Positions 20,643-30,156 of a stretch of 30,921 nt of DNA are shown piece by piece. Origin of the DNA: Ruminococcaceae bacterium UBA1767 (GTDB lineage: Bacteria; Bacillota; Clostridia; Oscillospirales; Acutalibacteraceae); the NCBI GenBank assembly GCA_002315505.1, contig DCGX01000053.1, positions 1-30,921 on the forward strand. Reading direction: 5' to 3'. The notes under the pieces are model-generated. The model did no database searches, had not been told where the DNA came from, and saw only the letters and a list, made by a program, of their open reading frames with translations. The position numbers were made by a program, and so were the translations under genes. The first letter of the stretch is position 1. Every line of letters starts with the position of its first letter.

Positions 20643-23600
20643 TTAAAGTTCAATATACTCGCCTTTATCAAACGAATAAATCAACGTGCATCTTATATTT
20701 TTTCCCGTACATTTTTTCAGCGCAAATTCGTACATTTTAAGCTGAGTTCCGTATCTCTCACGAAGTTCATCGGCACTCGCTCCCCTGTCGGTTTTGTAAT
20801 CAACAATAACAAGCTCGCCGTCTTCCTCAAATGCACAATCGACATAGCCCTGAATCAGCACGTTTTCGTCGTCAAAATCACCTTCGAGTGTCGGATAAAG
20901 CACCTTTGCGGGGATTTCAACAGTAACCTTTTTTTCACGAAGAAGAAGCGGTGAAGCCTTGATTCTGCGTGCAATTTCACCATCAAAGAATTTTTTCAGT
21001 TTATCCTTTTCAAGAACCTTAACCTCATCTTCACTTATATGTCTGTCCTCAAGCATTTTTGCTGTCTGAGAGTCAATATCAAAGTCCGCATTGTAATCGA
21101 AGAACTCCATAAATTTATGTGTTGCAGTACCTCTGCTCGCAGGATTCATACCCGATTTCGAAAGAAATTGCGGCTTTGTCCTTGCAAAATAGTCCGAGTT
21201 AAAGCCGATGGTATCGAATTCGGACGGCGAGCTTTTAGCCCTCACCTGAGAGAGTGCAGAATACGGATATCTGTACTCTGTTTTTTCTCTGATTTGTTCA
21301 AGCAGTTCCTCGCTGAAATCATTTTGCAAAGCCAACAAAGCGGTTGTTTCCTTAATTTCTGTGTCATTAAAAATTTCGACATTCATCCTCTCCGCACATG
21401 GCAGAGTCGAAAGGCTGTCAAAGCCTGCGACAACTCGCAAAATGTTCGCATCGGGATGACGCAAAAACGCCATCATCAGCCACTCGGCAGGCGTAGCCTT
21501 TGAATGAATCGAGAACGGGGTGATTCCGCCGTTTACTTCAATTTCAAGAGCAAGCTCGCTGAGCTTTTTCTGATAATTATCCCATCTTACAACACAAATC
21601 AGCTTTTCCTTAGCTCTCGTCAGTGCAACATACAGCACACGCAATTCCTCGGCATAATTCGAATCCTTTTCAGCCAGACCTATAGCCTTTTTGCCGACGG
21701 TATCATAGGTGCATTTCTTTCTTGAATCCCTGCGGTTAAAGCATATGCCGTATTCGGGATGGTAAGACGCAATTCCCTTTGAATCATCCATAAACCTCGC
21801 ACTGACATCTGCAAGAATACATATCGGAAATTCAAGTCCCTTACTCTTATGAATTGTCATTATTCTTACAACATCAGCGGCCTCAGAAACATCGGATGCA
21901 CTCTCAAGGTCAGCATTTTGCCTTTGAACTCTGTCAATAAAGCGAATAAATCCCGATATTCCCCTTTTTCCGCTGTCCTCATATTTCTGAGCATAGTCAA
22001 GCAGCATATTAAGATTTGCGTTTCTCTGCGAGCCGTTTTTCATCGCATTAGCCACAGCCTTACATCCTGTGACATCGTATAACTCACGAACAAATTCAGA
22101 GCATGACAAGGTCGAGCTGAGCATTCTGAGTCTTTCAAGAGTTTTCAGAAAGCTCTTTGACTTTTCGTTTCCGTTGTCTGCCGACTTTATCACACAATGA
22201 TAAATCGGTTTTTTACGTTCATTTATTCGCATTATCGAAAGCTCGTCTGCCGTAAAACCGAACAAAGGGGAAAACATAATTGCGAGCAACGGAATATCCT
22301 GAATCGGATTATCAATTACTCTTATGAGATTAATCATTGTACTGATTTCAATCGAAGAAAAGAAGCCTGCCTTATCGGGTAAAAATACAGGGATATTATT
22401 CTTTGTCAGAATGTCGGCATACTTTTCGGCTCTGCCCTTCGCAGAACGCATAAGAATACAAAAGTCCTTATATTTAACCGGTCTGTATCCGTCACTGTCC
22501 TTGACGAGCATACCTGAAGAAATCATCTCATTGATTTTATCCGCAATATGCTGTGCTTCGTATTCACGACTGATTTTTCGGTTGTTATTCAAATCACCGA
22601 CGATATGCAGTTCCGTCTGAACAAAATCAGCCTCATCGTAATCCGCTGCGGCAACAAGAGCCTCATCATCATTGTAATCAATTCCGCTTGTCTGTCGGCT
22701 CATAAGCTGACGGAATACAAAATTAATATTTTCCGTAACGCCCTTACGGCTTCGGAAATTTCTGTCAAGTGTAATTTTCGCAGGATAGTTTCCGTCCTCA
22801 AAATTATCGAGATTATCACGTCTTCTCAGAAAAATTTCGGGCATTGCCTGTCGGAAACGGTAAATGCTCTGCTTTACATCACCAACTGTGAAAAGATTGC
22901 TTTCGTCCTTTGAAATAGCGGAGAACAAAATGTCCTGCATATCATTGATATCCTGGAATTCATCAACAAGGATTTCGTCAAATTTCCCCGAATATATTTC
23001 AGCAAGCCCGGTTTTATGAGGGTTTCCGTCCTCGTCAAATTCAACAAGCAGATGAAGCGCAAAATGTGCAATATCCGAGAAATCAAAGCTGTTTATTTTA
23101 ATCTTTTCAGCCATAAGTATTTCGCCGTATCGTTTCACTGCAAGTATCAGCTTTTGTGCAACGGGACGAAGATAATTCAAATCATCCTTATTTTCACTCT
23201 CGGTTACACAGAAGAGCTTTTTAAGGCTGTCGAGCTTTTCCTGTATTTCTTTTTTGCTGTCGGCAACAAATATCGCATCATATGATTTTTCGCCTCTGAT
23301 TGTCGCCATTCTCGAAAAAGAAACGTTCAATATCGAATCACGAATTACATCCCAGTTATTCTGCGAAATGCTCAGTAAAATATCCTTTAAAGCTCTGTCA
23401 ACCTCGACAATATTATCGTTGTATTTTTCGGCAACCATATCATCTCTTGACAGGCAGTCGAACATTTTTCCACACAACCTTGTACAATATTCAACTGTTT
23501 CCATCGTTTTTGAAATAATGAGCTTTCCCCACTTGCTGTCGGCAAGTGAACAGTCCTCATTAAAGTTTTTCATAAGACCGTCAAGCCATTTTTCGGGATT

Positions 23601-24155
23601 TGCAAAGGCTCTTGAATTCTCGTAAAGGCTCTGAATAAGTGAACCTACGGAGCTGTCATCTGTACCGCTCGCCATTACATTTACAAGCTCAACAAATTCA
23701 TCCGAATTTTCCCTGTAAAGCTCGTCAAGAGTCTTGCCGATTGCATCAGCCTGCATAATTTTCAGCTGTGCTCCCTCAAGCATTTTATAGTCGGGTGTGA
23801 GGTCAATATCGTGGAAATTTTCTCTTACAATATCATTGCAAAATCCATCAATTGTGCTGATTTTCGCACTCGGCAGCATAACAAGCTGATGCTTCAGATG
23901 CTTGTTGTCGGGATCTGCTCTCAGTTCCTTGTTCAGAGCCTGAAAAATTCGTTCCTTCATTTGCTGAGTTGCGGCACGTGTAAAGGTTACAATAAGCAAT
24001 CTTTCGGCAGAACATGGCTTTTCGGTATCCATAAGTCGTCTTAAAACTCGTTCAACAAGTACAGCTGTTTTACCCGAGCCTGCGGCGGCGGAAACAAGAA
24101 TAGTCCCGTCACGTGAGTCAATCGCCTTTTTCTGTTCACTTGTCCATTCAGGCAT
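20643..24155 (-). CDS. addA: ATP-dependent helicase/nuclease subunit A (AddA)
   Basis: AddA is the UvrD-like motor and one of the two nuclease sites of AddAB (RexAB), which resects double-strand ends for RecA. The protein has 1170 residues, close to the usual 1200 or so. Helicase motifs run from WTSEQKKAID and SAAAGSGKT (Walker A, 23-30) through TFTRAATQQMKERI, ILVDEFQDINDMQ, FTVGDVKQSIYRFRQA, and MTIHKSKGLEFPIC to ALTRAKEKL. The C-terminal RecB-type nuclease has GYVDCAFEEDGELVIVDYKTDRG. The ATG at 24155 is chosen for its GGAGGTGAGG; an ATG eight codons upstream lacks this. It overlaps the addB stop by 8 bases, so translation is coupled. Confidence 0.97.
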   Translation of the reverse strand: MPEWTSEQKKAIDSRDGTILVSAAAGSGKTAVLVERVLRRLMDTEKPCSAERLLIVTFTRAATQQMKERIFQALNKELRADPDNKHLKHQLVMLPSAKISTIDGFCNDIVRENFHDIDLTPDYKMLEGAQLKIMQADAIGKTLDELYRENSDEFVELVNVMASGTDDSSVGSLIQSLYENSRAFANPEKWLDGLMKNFNEDCSLADSKWGKLIISKTMETVEYCTRLCGKMFDCLSRDDMVAEKYNDNIVEVDRALKDILLSISQNNWDVIRDSILNVSFSRMATIRGEKSYDAIFVADSKKEIQEKLDSLKKLFCVTESENKDDLNYLRPVAQKLILAVKRYGEILMAEKIKINSFDFSDIAHFALHLLVEFDEDGNPHKTGLAEIYSGKFDEILVDEFQDINDMQDILFSAISKDESNLFTVGDVKQSIYRFRQAMPEIFLRRRDNLDNFEDGNYPAKITLDRNFRSRKGVTENINFVFRQLMSRQTSGIDYNDDEALVAAADYDEADFVQTELHIVGDLNNNRKISREYEAQHIADKINEMISSGMLVKDSDGYRPVKYKDFCILMRSAKGRAEKYADILTKNNIPVFLPDKAGFFSSIEISTMINLIRVIDNPIQDIPLLAIMFSPLFGFTADELSIMRINERKKPIYHCVIKSADNGNEKSKSFLKTLERLRMLSSTLSCSEFVRELYDVTGCKAVANAMKNGSQRNANLNMLLDYAQKYEDSGKRGISGFIRFIDRVQRQNADLESASDVSEAADVVRIMTIHKSKGLEFPICILADVSARFMDDSKGIASYHPEYGICFNRRDSRKKCTYDTVGKKAIGLAEKDSNYAEELRVLYVALTRAKEKLICVVRWDNYQKKLSELALEIEVNGGITPFSIHSKATPAEWLMMAFLRHPDANILRVVAGFDSLSTLPCAERMNVEIFNDTEIKETTALLALQNDFSEELLEQIREKTEYRYPYSALSQVRAKSSPSEFDTIGFNSDYFARTKPQFLSKSGMNPASRGTATHKFMEFFDYNADFDIDSQTAKMLEDRHISEDEVKVLEKDKLKKFFDGEIARRIKASPLLLREKKVTVEIPAKVLYPTLEGDFDDENVLIQGYVDCAFEEDGELVIVDYKTDRGASADELRERYGTQLKMYEFALKKCTGKNIRCTLIYSFDKGEYIEL

Positions 24156-27100
24156 TATCCTCACCTCCCAACAAATCAACGCTTTCCTTGTGAGTTAATT
24201 TTTCAATATCGTTTACCGGTGTATCATCGTCCTTTGCGCACACATCGGCATAATCACAATATGCACAAACATCGTGATATGCGCTCGACGTACTTTGGGC
24301 GCAGGCGGGCTTAACGGGAATGATTCCGTTATGAATATTCATTGCCATTTCAGAGAGTATTTTCTCAACTCTCTTCATCAGCAAATCCATCTGCTTAAGT
24401 GAAATAAGATTTCCTGTGTTTTCACCTTTTTTCGTAAAACCTGCAGGAACAATTTGTCCCGAGCCACGGCTGTCCATAGCAAAAATTACTCTGCTGTCAT
24501 CGAGCACCATGCCCTTCATCTTCGACTTTTTCTGCTTTTCGGAGTCAATTACACTCTGATCTGTGTCACGTTCGATATTTACAAACGGTGCATTTACAGG
24601 CATATATAATACACCTGCAGGGGTGATATTTTTGTACTCACGCAGACCGTTTTTCCATATTGCGAACAAATAAATAAGCATCTGCATATTAAGTCCGTAA
24701 TAAACTTCATTAAGATTAAAGGCTTTTCCGCTTGATTTATAGTCAACCACTCTTACAAATGTGTTGCTTTCGCCCTCAGCGACATCAACACGGTCAATAG
24801 AGCCTTTTATTTTCAGCATACCACCATCGGGCAACGGAATGTCATAGGTTTTCACTTCGCCGTCCTCGTCGATTTTTAACTCAAATGCAACAGGCTTGAA
24901 TTCGCTGAAAGAAAATTCGGTTGCAAGTCTGTCAACAACCTCACAGACAACGAGTCCGAGCTGACGGTAAAGATAATCAAACCTGTCACCGAGCTCTTCA
25001 CCCGAAGCAAGAATATCCTTAAAATATTCTTCAATCAAATCAAGAACACATTTATCACGCTGAACCTTATCCATGTCGGCAAGTGCATCACTTCCGTAAG
25101 CCGAAATCAGCTTTTCGAGTATGTAGTGAATTGCCGTACCCTTCTGCATAGGGTCAAGCTCTGCCTTCTTTCTCGGCTGAGCGGAAAGTCCGAATTTACA
25201 GAAATACTCAAACGGACATTTGTGATAAACCTCTGTTCTTGATGCAGACATATAAAGATTCAGTCCGAACAGTTCAACGGCAGTATCTTTATCTTTAATT
25301 TCAAATTCTTCCTTGTAAATCGCTCTGTTAAGAGCCTCTGCTCTGCCCGAATATTCTTCATTTCCTTCAAAATATTTTTTCAGAGTTGCATGCATAACTC
25401 CACCCTGATTGCTGAGCTTTGCCATCAGCTCAAACGCAGAAGTATCGCCCTCGATTTTATCAATATCGTCAATGCAGACAGTATCAATAAAATTAATCTT
25501 CGGAAAAATATTCTTAATCTGTGTGACAATTTCGGACTGTGAGCAGGATGCACCCATAGAGTCCTTTCTTGTATATGTCAGATAGAGCTTTTGCGTTGCA
25601 GAGCTGAGTGTATCGTATGCAATAAAATGCTCTTCCATCATTTTTTCTTCAAAGCTGTCATCGGTTTTAAGTGCCATATCGGACAGGATTTTTCTTTCGT
25701 TTTCGGAAAGAATTCCTCCGCTTGACGGAATCATCGGAAACACTCCGTCATTCATCCCGACAACAAAAACAACCTTCGGTGCAGTTGTTTTAACTCTGTC
25801 TGCTGTACCGATTACAATTTCATCAAGGCCCTGCGGAAGTGTGCCGAGTGAATATGTAGAAACAATTAGATTAACCAAATCTGCAAGTCGCTGTGTTGAA
25901 ATAAATGTATTTTCAAGTGCGGTGGCAAGTCGGTCGAGAATTTCAATAACAATATCCCACACTCTGTTCTGCTCCTCGGCAAGCTCGGTTTCACCGTTTT
26001 TATCAAGGCTTACTGCAAGCGCTTTGAGATTATCGGCAACATTCATATCACCAAGCAGCGAGTATATTGCCTTTGCGGCATCAAGTCCGTTGAAATGCTT
26101 GAGTTTAACACGAAAGCTCTGTAATGGTGAAACAACTCTTACACGGGTTTCGTTAACTCTTTTAAGTATATTTTCTTCTCTCTCGGTCATTCTTTCACCG
26201 AGTCCGTTGGGGTTAGCCGTCCATTCTTCAAGCCATTTATTGCCGTTAATATTCCATAATAGAACATAATTTTCAAGCTCTGAAATTTCGTCTGTCGAAA
26301 TATCAGAAAGACCTGTTTTCAGCACTCGCATTACGGAATCAATACTGAAGCCGTTCGATGCAATATCAATCGAGCTGCACACAAATTCAACAAGTGGCTG
26401 TGTAGCAATCGGCTGTCTTCTGTCCTCAAAAACAGGTATGCCGTTTTTGCGAAGCAATGAACGGATCTGTCTTGAGTAACCATTATCGGCTCGGCTGATA
26501 ACGGCAATATCACGGCATCGAAGCCCCTCTGTGCGGATTAATCGCTTAACATTATTCGCAACAAATTCACATTCTGCTTCAAAATCCTCTGCCGAGCATA
26601 ATGTTATGCACTCAGTTTTCCTGTCATACGGTTCATATTTGTCGGCATAAAGACTTCTTTCCAGTACCGCCAACTCCTCGCCGGAATACCTGTTTTCGTG
26701 CATTTCAATATACATCGGTACCCCAACAGGTACACTTCTTTTATTTGCGGCAGAAATCAGCCTTCTGCGTGTTCTTCTCGTATGTGCAAATGAGCTGAAT
26801 TCGTTATCATCGTCACTGTCATTATCAACGCAAAGTGTCACAAATGTATCATCTGATTGCTCAAAAATTCTTTCAAGGACTTTATACTCCTGTGCAGTAA
26901 AGCCACGGAAGCCGTCAACATAAACTGTTTTTCCGTTAAAATATTTATGCCCATCAAGAGCCTCGCACAGCTTATCCAAAGCGCACTGGTCATCGGAATA
27001 ATTCGCATCGACAAGTGCGGAATATGCTTCAGTAATAAGTGAAATTTCTTTCAGCTTGGATTTTAAAAGGGATTCGTCCATCTGTGAAGCAGTTTTGTTC

Positions 27101-27507
27101 AGGTCATCAACAGATACGTCACTCTGTCGGAAATCTTTTATGAGCTTAAGCATTTCACCTATTACGGCGGTACTGTATTTATGTCTTCCGTAAACCTCGA
27201 GCTTATCGCTGACACCTTCAAGAGCAAGGCTCATCATGAGTGCTCTTGTACAATCGTCAACAGCAATCCCTGTATCAAGTCCGTATTTCTTCAAGAGATT
27301 TCTCGCAAGGAAAGAAAAGCTGACAACCTCAACCTTATCCGCACCGTAAGCGCCGAGCAATTCAACCATCATTTTTTCACTGAAAAATGAAAACTGCTCG
27401 GGAACAATCAGCACGACAGATTTATCCTGTGCAACCTTTTCCTTAATATTTTCGTGTATATAGGTCGTTTTTCCGCTTCCGCTTCGACCTGTAATCAGTC
27501 TTAACAT
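24148..27507 (-). CDS. addB: ATP-dependent helicase/nuclease subunit B (AddB)
   Basis: AddB is the partner that reads Chi-like sites and carries the second nuclease with an iron-sulphur cluster. The 1119-residue protein begins MLRLITGRSGSGKTTYIHENI, with Walker A at 7-14. It contains VVFVVGMNDGVFP and, near the C-terminus, the RecB-family nuclease (IKGSIDRVDV..., VVDYKSSGKAFNL). The four cluster cysteines are all present: Cys764 (HKCPFEYFC) and Cys1081, Cys1084 and Cys1090 (CAYCDYADVC), with the CxxCx5C spacing known from Bacillus AddB. It heads the block, with its own promoter at 27535-27563, divergent from spoIIID. Confidence 0.97.
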   Translation of the reverse strand: MLRLITGRSGSGKTTYIHENIKEKVAQDKSVVLIVPEQFSFFSEKMMVELLGAYGADKVEVVSFSFLARNLLKKYGLDTGIAVDDCTRALMMSLALEGVSDKLEVYGRHKYSTAVIGEMLKLIKDFRQSDVSVDDLNKTASQMDESLLKSKLKEISLITEAYSALVDANYSDDQCALDKLCEALDGHKYFNGKTVYVDGFRGFTAQEYKVLERIFEQSDDTFVTLCVDNDSDDDNEFSSFAHTRRTRRRLISAANKRSVPVGVPMYIEMHENRYSGEELAVLERSLYADKYEPYDRKTECITLCSAEDFEAECEFVANNVKRLIRTEGLRCRDIAVISRADNGYSRQIRSLLRKNGIPVFEDRRQPIATQPLVEFVCSSIDIASNGFSIDSVMRVLKTGLSDISTDEISELENYVLLWNINGNKWLEEWTANPNGLGERMTEREENILKRVNETRVRVVSPLQSFRVKLKHFNGLDAAKAIYSLLGDMNVADNLKALAVSLDKNGETELAEEQNRVWDIVIEILDRLATALENTFISTQRLADLVNLIVSTYSLGTLPQGLDEIVIGTADRVKTTAPKVVFVVGMNDGVFPMIPSSGGILSENERKILSDMALKTDDSFEEKMMEEHFIAYDTLSSATQKLYLTYTRKDSMGASCSQSEIVTQIKNIFPKINFIDTVCIDDIDKIEGDTSAFELMAKLSNQGGVMHATLKKYFEGNEEYSGRAEALNRAIYKEEFEIKDKDTAVELFGLNLYMSASRTEVYHKCPFEYFCKFGLSAQPRKKAELDPMQKGTAIHYILEKLISAYGSDALADMDKVQRDKCVLDLIEEYFKDILASGEELGDRFDYLYRQLGLVVCEVVDRLATEFSFSEFKPVAFELKIDEDGEVKTYDIPLPDGGMLKIKGSIDRVDVAEGESNTFVRVVDYKSSGKAFNLNEVYYGLNMQMLIYLFAIWKNGLREYKNITPAGVLYMPVNAPFVNIERDTDQSVIDSEKQKKSKMKGMVLDDSRVIFAMDSRGSGQIVPAGFTKKGENTGNLISLKQMDLLMKRVEKILSEMAMNIHNGIIPVKPACAQSTSSAYHDVCAYCDYADVCAKDDDTPVNDIEKLTHKESVDLLGGEDNA

Positions 27508-27534
27508 GGAATTCCCCCAAACTGTTATGTTTTT

Positions 27535-27563
27535 ATTATAGCTTAAATTTTTTATCTTTGCAA
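27535..27563 (-). promoter_or_regulatory. addB promoter
   Basis: TTGCAA (27563-27558), a 17-base spacer and TATAAT (27540-27535) lie 28 bases before the addB ATG on the minus strand. It probably starts the whole addB-addA transcript. Confidence 0.75.
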
Positions 27564-27568
27564 CCGAG

Positions 27569-27576
27569 CATACATA
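27569..27576 (+). promoter_or_regulatory. Possible sigma-E type -10 element for spoIIID
   Basis: CATACATA is close to the sigma-E -10 consensus CATACANT known from Bacillus, where spoIIID is a sigma-E gene. The matching -35 (about 27548-27554) is AT-rich but not a clear match. The element lies 55 bases before the start codon and next to the addB -35. Confidence 0.4.
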
Positions 27577-27630
27577 TTTTAAAATGTGCCTGCATAAGTT
27601 TTAATTAACCAGACTTCGGGAGGTGATTTC

Positions 27631-27882
27631 TTGGACGATATTACACAGCTTCGTGCCGTTGAACTCGGCGAATACATAGTAAAAAACAAGTCCACCGTCA
27701 GAACTGCGGCAAAGGCTTTCGGAATATCAAAATCCACCGTTCATTCGGATGTAACTCAAAAGCTCATAGAAATAAATCCCTCATTATTCAAAGAAGTTCG
27801 TTGTGTTCTTGATGTCAACAAAGCGCAAAGGCATATTCGCGGTGGTCTGGCAACAAGAGAAAAATATTTATTAAAGAGGTGA
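27631..27882 (+). CDS. spoIIID: Sporulation transcriptional regulator SpoIIID
   Basis: SpoIIID is a small DNA-binding regulator that switches mother-cell genes on or off after the sigma-E stage of sporulation. The 83-residue protein carries its diagnostic sequence in order: LGEYIVKNKSTVRTAAKAFGISKSTVHSDVTQKL (helix-turn-helix, about 13-46), LIEINPSLFKEVRCVLDVNKAQRHIRGGLATREKYLLK. The start is a TTG behind a strong GGGAGGTGA, supported by the N-terminal match to the family; there is no ATG nearby. The asparagine synthase gene begins 4 bases after its stop, so the two are co-transcribed. This gene is the main evidence that the organism makes endospores. Confidence 0.97.
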   Translation: MDDITQLRAVELGEYIVKNKSTVRTAAKAFGISKSTVHSDVTQKLIEINPSLFKEVRCVLDVNKAQRHIRGGLATREKYLLKR

Positions 27883-27886
27883 AAAT

Positions 27887-29722
27887 ATGTGCGGAATCTG
27901 CGGACAGATTTCATATGTCAGAAATCTTGAAGACTACACCGAATATTTTTATAATATGCAAAACAAACTGATAAAAAGAGGTCCCGACCAGCACGGCGAA
28001 TACATTTCAGACTCAGCCGTTCTGATGCACAGAAGACTTGCCGTGATTGATATTGAACGAGGCAAACAACCGATGACCTATGCGGTCGGAAACGAAATTT
28101 TCACTGTTTGCTACAACGGTGAATTATACAACACCGAGGAAATTCGCAATCGACTTGAAAGCAAGGGCTACAATTTTTTCAGCCGTTCCGACACCGAGGT
28201 TGTGCTCAAGGCATACTGCGAATACAGAGAAAAATGCGTTGATTTTCTCAATGGTATTTTTGCATTTGCCGTGTGGGAGCACGAGAGCAGACGGCTTTTC
28301 ATTGCCCGTGACAGAATGGGTGTAAAACCGTTGTTTTACTCGATTTGCAAGAGCGGATTAGTGTTCGCATCGGAAATAAAAGCAATGCTTGAGCACCCCG
28401 AAATCGAACCCGAAATTGACACGAATTCCATTGCGGAAATTATGCTTATAGGTCCCGGCAGAACTCCCGGTTGCGGCGTGTTTAAGGGTATCGAAGAATT
28501 GAAGCCTGCACATTGCGGATATTTCACGAAGGACGGTTTTTCCCTGTGGCAATACTGGTCTGTGGAATGTCAGGAGCATACTGACAATATTGAGCAAACA
28601 ATCGAAACGGTCAGATTCCTTGTCACCGATTCGATAAAGCGTCAGCTTGTTTCCGATGTGCCACTGTGCACATTTTTGTCGGGCGGACTTGACTCGAGCA
28701 TCATCTCCTCCGTCGCAAACAATGAATTCAAAAAGCAAGGCAGGCTGTTGCACACCTTTTCGGTCGATTATGTCGACAATGAAAAATATTTCAAGGCTTC
28801 TAAATTTCAGCCGAACTCTGACCCCGAATATATCAAAATTATGGAAAACTATCTCGATGCAAAGCACCATTGGGTTATTATCGGCACAGATGAGCTTGTC
28901 AATGCTCTTTATTCTTCAGTTGATGCAAGAGATTTGCCGGGTATGTCGGATGTTGATGCATCAATGCTTCTGCTTTGCAAAAAAATCAAGGAATCCGGTA
29001 CAGTTGCACTCTCGGGTGAATGTGCTGACGAAATTTTCGGCGGATATCCGTGGTACAGAGATAAAACAATCCGCATGACAGACGGCTTTCCTTGGGCACA
29101 GTCAACCTCATACAGGTTTTCGTTTCTTAAAGATGAATTCAGGCAGAAAATAAACGCTGAGAACTACGTTTATTCAAGGTACAAGGCAACAGTTGATGCT
29201 ACACCAAAAAGAACAATTATGAACGAAACCGACAGTAGAATGGCGGAAATGATGCAGTTGAATCTGAACTGGTTTATGCAGACCTTGCTCGACCGAAAGG
29301 ACAGAATGAGTATGTACTCCTCTCTTGAAGTCAGAGTCCCGTTTTGCGACTACAGAATAGTTGAATATCTTTACAACGTGCCGTGGGAAATGAAGGACTT
29401 AAACAACTGTGAAAAAGGACTCCTGCGACAGGCAATGAAAGACTATCTGCCGAACGAGGTTTTATGGCGAAAGAAAAGTCCTTACCCTAAAACTCACAAT
29501 CCGAACTATCTTAAAGCTGTATCGGATATATTAAACAATATTTTGTGTGACAAAAATGCCCCACTTCTGAATTTCGTAAAAAAAGAAAAGCTGACCGAAT
29601 TGCTCCACGAGGACAAAAGTCAGCCGTGGTATGGTCAGCTCATGACTACACCCCAGACTATAGCTTATTTCATTCAGTTCAATTACTGGTTGAAAAAGTA
29701 CAATATAAGGTTCGTCGATTAG
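27887..29722 (+). CDS. asnB: Asparagine synthase (glutamine-hydrolysing)
   Basis: The 611-residue cytosolic enzyme makes asparagine from aspartate, glutamine and ATP. The N-terminal class II glutaminase has the nucleophile Cys2 (MCGICGQISY), RRLAVIDIERGKQPM and NGELYN. The synthetase domain has the PP-loop SGGLDSS (265-271), SGECADEIFGGYPWY, and a C-terminal LLDRKDRMSMYSSLEVRVPF. AGAGGTGA, part of the spoIIID 3' end, precedes the ATG. The pairing with spoIIID points to a sporulation-linked role; Bacillus has a sporulation asparagine synthase (AsnO) of very similar length, so this may be its counterpart. No terminator is obvious after it; the next gene converges 26 bases on. Confidence 0.95.
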   Translation: MCGICGQISYVRNLEDYTEYFYNMQNKLIKRGPDQHGEYISDSAVLMHRRLAVIDIERGKQPMTYAVGNEIFTVCYNGELYNTEEIRNRLESKGYNFFSRSDTEVVLKAYCEYREKCVDFLNGIFAFAVWEHESRRLFIARDRMGVKPLFYSICKSGLVFASEIKAMLEHPEIEPEIDTNSIAEIMLIGPGRTPGCGVFKGIEELKPAHCGYFTKDGFSLWQYWSVECQEHTDNIEQTIETVRFLVTDSIKRQLVSDVPLCTFLSGGLDSSIISSVANNEFKKQGRLLHTFSVDYVDNEKYFKASKFQPNSDPEYIKIMENYLDAKHHWVIIGTDELVNALYSSVDARDLPGMSDVDASMLLLCKKIKESGTVALSGECADEIFGGYPWYRDKTIRMTDGFPWAQSTSYRFSFLKDEFRQKINAENYVYSRYKATVDATPKRTIMNETDSRMAEMMQLNLNWFMQTLLDRKDRMSMYSSLEVRVPFCDYRIVEYLYNVPWEMKDLNNCEKGLLRQAMKDYLPNEVLWRKKSPYPKTHNPNYLKAVSDILNNILCDKNAPLLNFVKKEKLTELLHEDKSQPWYGQLMTTPQTIAYFIQFNYWLKKYNIRFVD

Positions 29723-29748
29723 AAAATGGATAACGATATAATCTTAAC

Positions 29749-30021
29749 TTATGCAGCAAAATTAATGTCATAAACCTTACGTGCAGGCTTAGGTGAGTAT
29801 TCTTCACTGCGAACTGCCTGACGGCGGGCAGCCTGTGCTCTTTTTGCTGCTTTCTTTTTTGCGATTGCCTTCTTACGCTTGTGGATATAAATCTTCTTTG
29901 CTATATACTTAATTATTCTATCCTCAATAACGATAATTTTCTGTTCATTGTAAACACAATAAATCACGAATAATGATACTGCTATCTCTAAAATTGTTCT
30001 GATTGCTAAAGCTGTTGTCAT
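29749..30021 (-). CDS. Small single-pass membrane protein under LexA-type control, function unknown
   Basis: The 90-residue protein has one N-terminal helix (about residues 4-24, IRTILEIAVSLFVIYCVY). An amphipathic, very basic segment follows (KYIAKKIYIHKRKKAIAKKKAAKRAQAARRQ), then a C-terminal EEYSPKPARKVYDINFAA. I do not recognise a family. The ATG at 30021 is preceded by TGGAGGT. A consensus promoter and, just downstream of its start point, a perfect 12-base SOS box (30054-30065) lie in front. The architecture, a short anchor plus a charged part under LexA, recalls SOS cell-division inhibitors such as YneA, but there is no LysM domain and no sequence similarity that I can see. That role is inference only. 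Confidence 0.75.
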   Translation of the reverse strand: MTTALAIRTILEIAVSLFVIYCVYNEQKIIVIEDRIIKYIAKKIYIHKRKKAIAKKKAAKRAQAARRQAVRSEEYSPKPARKVYDINFAA

Positions 30022-30053
30022 AATAATCTACCTCCAATTACCGAACAAACTAT

Positions 30054-30065
30054 GAACATTTGTTC
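30054..30065. promoter_or_regulatory. LexA (SOS) box
   Basis: GAACATTTGTTC is a perfect palindrome in its GAAC/GTTC arms and fits the Gram-positive LexA consensus CGAACRNRYGTTYC at the core (AAAT on the minus strand). It lies about 5-16 bases past the predicted transcription start. Two further CGAAC half-sites flank it, at 30042-30046 and at 30112-30116. Confidence 0.8.
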
Positions 30066-30076
30066 TTTACAAGTAC

Positions 30077-30104
30077 ATTATATCAGCTTTTTTTAATTTG
30101 TCAA
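30077..30104 (-). promoter_or_regulatory. Promoter of the SOS-type small membrane protein gene
   Basis: On the minus strand TTGACA (30104-30099), a 16-base spacer and TATAAT (30082-30077) form a strong promoter that would need repression, consistent with the overlapping LexA-type signals. Confidence 0.88.
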
Positions 30105-30156
30105 CACATTTGTTCGATTATTTTTGCAAGTACAGACCTATATAGAGGACTTTACC

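Noticed and set aside
20643..27507. Many plus-strand frames of 60-150 residues within addA and addB
   Set aside because: They are shadows of two long, motif-complete genes on the minus strand and have no start signals.
29723..29748. Terminator between asnB and the convergent SOS-type gene
   Set aside because: I looked for a stem-loop in the 26-base gap and saw none worth calling.
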